Below, piece by piece: positions 59,832 to 64,000 of a stretch of 64,000 nucleotides of DNA (the stretch's first letter is position 1; every line of letters starts with the position of its first letter). The stretch comes from Galeopsis tetrahit (taxonomy: Eukaryota; Streptophyta; Magnoliopsida; Lamiales; Lamiaceae), in NCBI GenBank assembly GCA_963675135.1, contig OY776134.1:59725740-59789739 (forward strand). The letters run 5' to 3'. A program made the position numbers and the translations under genes. The notes under the pieces are model-generated. The model made no database searches. It saw only the letters and a list, made by a program, of their open reading frames with translations, and had not been told where the DNA came from.

Positions 59832-61669
59832 GCTCTGTTTCTTGTGTTATTTGTAACTGTACTAATCATTTAATATAATTTTTTTTATTTTCTATTTATA
59901 TAGGTATATTTTTTATTTAATATACTAATACATTTTTTTCAAGAGAAAGTATGAAAATTTATTTTATCAATGATTTTTTTTTTCAATTTATCGGTGAGGA
60001 TATGGTATGTGTTGTCTACATTTGTAATTTACATTGTTATATTATTTATTATTTTAATATATTGATGATTATTTTACTTCGCTATTAATTTTTTTATATA
60101 TATAATATAACATGTCATTTTTGAAGTGATTCACGAGATGTATGTTGGTGTTTTTTCACAATCAATATTTATTAAGAGACTTGATGGAAAACAATGGTTT
60201 GTGGAGTTGAATTTTCAAAATTAAATTTACAAGTTTGGTAAAGGATGAAATTCTTTTATTTGGAATAACAAAATTATTTAATATAATTATACAACATTTT
60301 ACTATGATGAATTGTTTACTTTTTATGTAAAAGTTTATTACAACTTACAAGTATGATTGTTTGATTCCTTCATTCTTGAACAAACTCGATATATTGAGTA
60401 AGGTATATATTTAATTTGATTCATTTTTTATTGTCGTACAATTTCTAAATGTTTTAGGACTGTTCAAGGTTTAATTCCACTAAATTTTGACTCTTCATTC
60501 ACATGTGTCATAACAAGTTCATCTATTCGTAAATTTCGATTGATAATAAATTTATGATTTTAACCTGTTAACAATTTATTTTTAATTGTTTTTTATTCAT
60601 TTTATTTTTTATATTTATAATGTAGTTTGTTCCGTATCTACGTTGGAATACATATTCAAAAGAATTATTTTTTCGTTCAATTTTGGCAATGATCATAATT
60701 GGTGATGGAGAATGTAAGGAAAGTTAAGTTGAAGAAGAAAGGAAGTACAATTTTTTTTTTTCAAACTGAATTTGTAAAATTTGTCAAGTATAATTCTTTG
60801 AATGTGGGTTGCAAGTGTATTTTTCATAATCTTGTAGATCCAAAATTAAAATTTAGAGTTTTAGTTCAATAATAATAATGTTATTTATCAATATTTTTTG
60901 AATAAATAATGATCTTTTCGCTTAATTATTTTATATACAAATAATAAATTTTTGAATTCCAATTAATTTATATAATTTTTTAAAATTTATTACTATCATA
61001 TTTCTGGTAATGTAATTGTTACTATAATATATTTATAACTTCATAATGAATTTGAATTTGAGTGTAACTGGTCATGGACTACATCTAAAATTGGAACACG
61101 GGTAATGTTATTGAGAAATATAAATCATTCAAGGGACTTGTGCAGTGGAACCAAGTTTGTGTCATTTTTAAATATTTTTCCTTATTTTTTTTATTCTAGC
61201 ATTTGAAATTATGCATTTGTTTTATCTTTAAATTTATAATATAATATTTTTTTATATTTGTAGGTTGATTATAACTAGGTTGAGTGATAAAGTTCATGAA
61301 GTTAGAGTTATAATTGAAAGTAGTACAATTAACATTGATATCAAGACCTACATTGAATCCTTCTAGATTGCTTTCAAGTTTCAACGTATACAATTTTAGT
61401 TGATTGTGTCATATGATATGTCTATTAATAAGAGTTAGGGGCAATCGTTTTCTTATGTAGGTATATTTTGACATAATCCTGTATTTAGTTATAATTAATT
61501 ATATGTAGTTGTGTCTAGAATAACAAATTGACATGATTTGAAGATCTTATTATGTCATGACAACAACCGTGATTAATTGCAATATCACAAAAAATGTAGT
61601 GTTTTGTGATGTTTTTATGTATGTATAATTTTATAATAATTTAATATTTAAATTTTACATTTTTTTAAG
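59832..61669. other. AT-rich DNA between two Helitron 3' ends
   Basis: No intact gene. At 60138-60224 the plus frame reads MYVGVFSQSIFIKRLDGKQW and then FVELNFQN to a stop. In another frame, FTSLVKDEILLFG follows. Together these weakly recall the two halves of a plant B3 DNA-binding domain, but I cannot confirm it. Confidence 0.25.
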
Positions 61670-62174
61670 ATTTTATTTTCTGTTAAACTATTTTTGATAT
61701 TAGATTATTGCATTATTTAATTGGATGTGATTTACCCGTTATTGAATTACTACGATATTGTTCAATATTATGATTTAATTATTTTGACATATATATCATA
61801 AACATATATACTTATATTTCAATATTAGACATTAATTTTATATGTTTATATGTTAACTTATTGTCAATATAAATATTATAACTATATTTATTTATATATA
61901 ATATATTAATTTAATTGGATTTCAAGCATAAATCATTAAATTAAAAAAAAAATACCAATTTTTTTATTTTTAAATTTTTTATTTAATACTCAGTATAATA
62001 ATATGAGTTAATAATAATTAATGTTATAATTATAATAATAAATAAAAATATATAAATTTTTTAAAATATAAGTTAGTAATATTATAAAATGACACTGTAA
62101 AAAAAATTAAAATTTAAAATGTCGTAACTTTTTTTAACATATTAGGCCGTGCGCTAGCACGGGTGCCCTACTAG
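61670..62174 (+). mobile_element. Helitron 3' end region (copy 2)
   Basis: It ends with a CCGTGC-GCTA-GCACGG hairpin, then GGTGCCCTACTAG and T. This is a canonical Helitron 3' terminus (hairpin about 8 bases before CTRR). The preceding sequence matches copy 1 at 58300-58954. Confidence 0.75.
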
Positions 62175-64000
62175 TCTTATATAATAAATGCATCCTAAAA
62201 TTAAATTGCTTTTATGTATGTTGTCGAAACATAAATACTAACCGTATCAAAACCAAAATCTAACACTGTAACAAAAATCAGAGAACTTCATCTGAACATA
62301 TACATGTAGGCATTAATCCCAGATTTTCTCACATATTGAAATTCTTTACCTCTTCTCCAAGTCTAAAATCAAAGACCCTCTTACAACTATAGTAATAAAC
62401 AGAAGACTGTTACTCGATTCTAAAACTATAGAGCTGAATTTTTTTTATTGAAGGAACAATAAATAAATAGAAACTGTCGATGATATAAATTACCTCTCCT
62501 AAGAATCACCTTTTTCTTTCTTGACATCATTGTCGGTACAATTTTTCATTAAAAAAAACTCACATAATCAGTGGTATATGAACACTAATCATTAGAACAT
62601 AACTATTAGATAATCGAATTACCTATTGTACAAAACACAAAATTAATCTGTTGAAACACCTCGAGAAAATTGACAACTACTTGGTACGAAGAATTTAAAA
62701 TAAGTACCTATAATACAAATTTGATTTATCAATAAACTCTCAGCGATTCCAAAATGGGTATTCTGTAAATTGAAAACAAAGAAAAAAACTGGTCAGCAGA
62801 ACTTAAGAACAACATGGGTGCGACGAATTTACAGAAAGTACCTGAAATCCTTATGAGATTTATCAGTATAGTCTAAAGTCTAAAATCCCAACATTCGAGG
62901 ATGATTATTCTATAAATCAAAATGAAAACAAAAAATAAGCAACAACAAAAAATATTTGTAATCCGATAAACAACTTTAAAAAAAAATTCAATTCATTTAC
63001 CTGGGGGTGAATAGTTTGCACCATAAGATCCAATACTTTGAGCAATATGGTCCTTTTTAACCCAATTGTCCACGACTCTTCCCTAAAAAAATAAAAAGAA
63101 ATCCTAAACAAAGAAAGAAAACGGTGTTCTTTATGCTCTGTTTCAAAATCCACAAAACCACAAAACATAGAAGAAAAAAAGAACTGTACTCCGAAACCTA
63201 AAATTGAATTTAAAACACCCATCAACTATCTAGGATTTGAAATCCAGAAATACGGGAAACCATATTCATCGATGCTGTCACAAATAGAGTGGGAGATAAT
63301 CTGGTCGCAACCTACAAACCAATGCGCAAAAATATTAAAACTAAAGTGATAAAGTAAAATGAAAGAGTTGTCCATCTTGACAAAAAATTAAAACATAAGA
63401 ATGTAGGAGTTTCTTAATGGAACGGGTTGAGATAGTACAACAAAACAGCAGGCTGAATGAAATCTTAAAAATAACAAACAACAAAGCCTAAGTAGAAAAC
63501 AAATCGTTTGATATTTGAGAATACTCAACCGCAGGCAAGAAAATCACCAAAATATATAAATCCACAAAATCCTAAATTAGGAAACACCAATGATGCCATT
63601 CAAAAAAGTCCAATTGAAACGCAAACATTCTTAGGTTTTTCGACACTGTTGTATTCAATTTTCCAACGGAATAAAACCGAGAAATTCTAGTAAAAAAAAA
63701 AAAAAAAAGATAAACAAAACCAAAGAAAACGTGTGTTCGATTGTAAAAAAAATTTGTTGAATATGAACATAAGTGATTCAGATTATGAAAGAGGTCCTGA
63801 AACTTAATTTGCCTTCTAAAACCGGAACTGTAAAACTCATCGGAAATTAAACAAAGACTATCCAATTCCGACAACACAAAATACAAATGACTCTGAACAT
63901 AGTTCAAACCCAATAGATTTAAAATAGAACCACAAATCCAAAACTTAAATAAGAATCTGAACAAAATAACCAATCGATTCTAAAGTTCGAAAAACCAAGC
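62175..64000. other. AT-rich DNA to the window end, no gene recognised
   Basis: Open frames up to 133 codons exist on the minus strand but show only hydrophobic, AT-driven composition and no domains. Two degenerate copies of a roughly 135-bp module lie at about 62684 and 62818; each has GAATTTA followed by AGTACCT and then ATTTATCA. This could be the 5' flank or an intron of a gene outside the window. Confidence 0.35.

Noticed and set aside
62917..63973. Minus-strand frames of 102 and 133 codons
   Set aside because: Phe/Leu/Ser-rich translations typical of AT-rich DNA, no domain, and no supporting splice structure that I could trace.

Overview
The window looks like nuclear DNA from a flowering plant. 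The evidence is multi-exon genes with GT..AG introns, long AT-rich intergenic stretches, and plant transposon classes throughout: Stowaway and Tourist-like MITEs, Mutator-like elements with 9-bp target duplications, hAT and CACTA MITEs, Helitron termini, and a Ty3/gypsy element primed by tRNA-Asp. A eudicot is likely. I cannot name the species.

Layout. Positions 1-6120 are transposon-rich and include a 3.3 kb Mutator-like element (2133-5445) that carries a zinc-knuckle remnant and an 84-bp alternating repeat array. A five-exon plus-strand gene for a BSD-domain protein lies at 6449-13282, with a Tourist-like MITE in an intron. Two minus-strand copies of a plastid-type RluA-family RNA pseudouridine synthase gene lie head-to-tail at 14985-18818 (nine exons, intact) and 19290-23833 (same nine exons, but with a 1-bp deletion in exon 8 that causes a premature stop). 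A 66-bp MITE sits in intron 1 of the first copy, and the second copy keeps the empty site.

Positions 23900-33100 are intergenic. They hold MITEs, two tandem Tourist-like insertions, an RNase H-like fragment and remnants of copia-type LTRs. The most unusual region is 34010-38759: seven nearly identical tandem units of about 678 bp. Each begins with a Helitron-like 5' end and contains a TATA-like and splice-like cassette. Two dimers within the array are duplicated. A diverged eighth unit lies at 42475, beyond a 1.2 kb fold-back element that has a perfect 9-bp target duplication.

Positions 48465-56979 hold a young LTR retrotransposon on the minus strand. It has two 1641-bp LTRs that differ at about four sites, a tRNA-Asp primer site, an 851-residue Gag-protease ORF, no reverse transcriptase or integrase, and a polypurine tract. 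One LTR is joined to a truncated, diverged gag-protease fragment instead of to a target duplication, which suggests a recombinant structure. Positions 57000-62175 hold more fold-back elements and two Helitron 3' ends of one family. I recognise no gene in 62176-64000.

Only two genes look functional: the BSD-domain gene and the first pseudouridine synthase copy. All splice sites, repeat boundaries and target duplications were read by eye from the sequence, with no database search.
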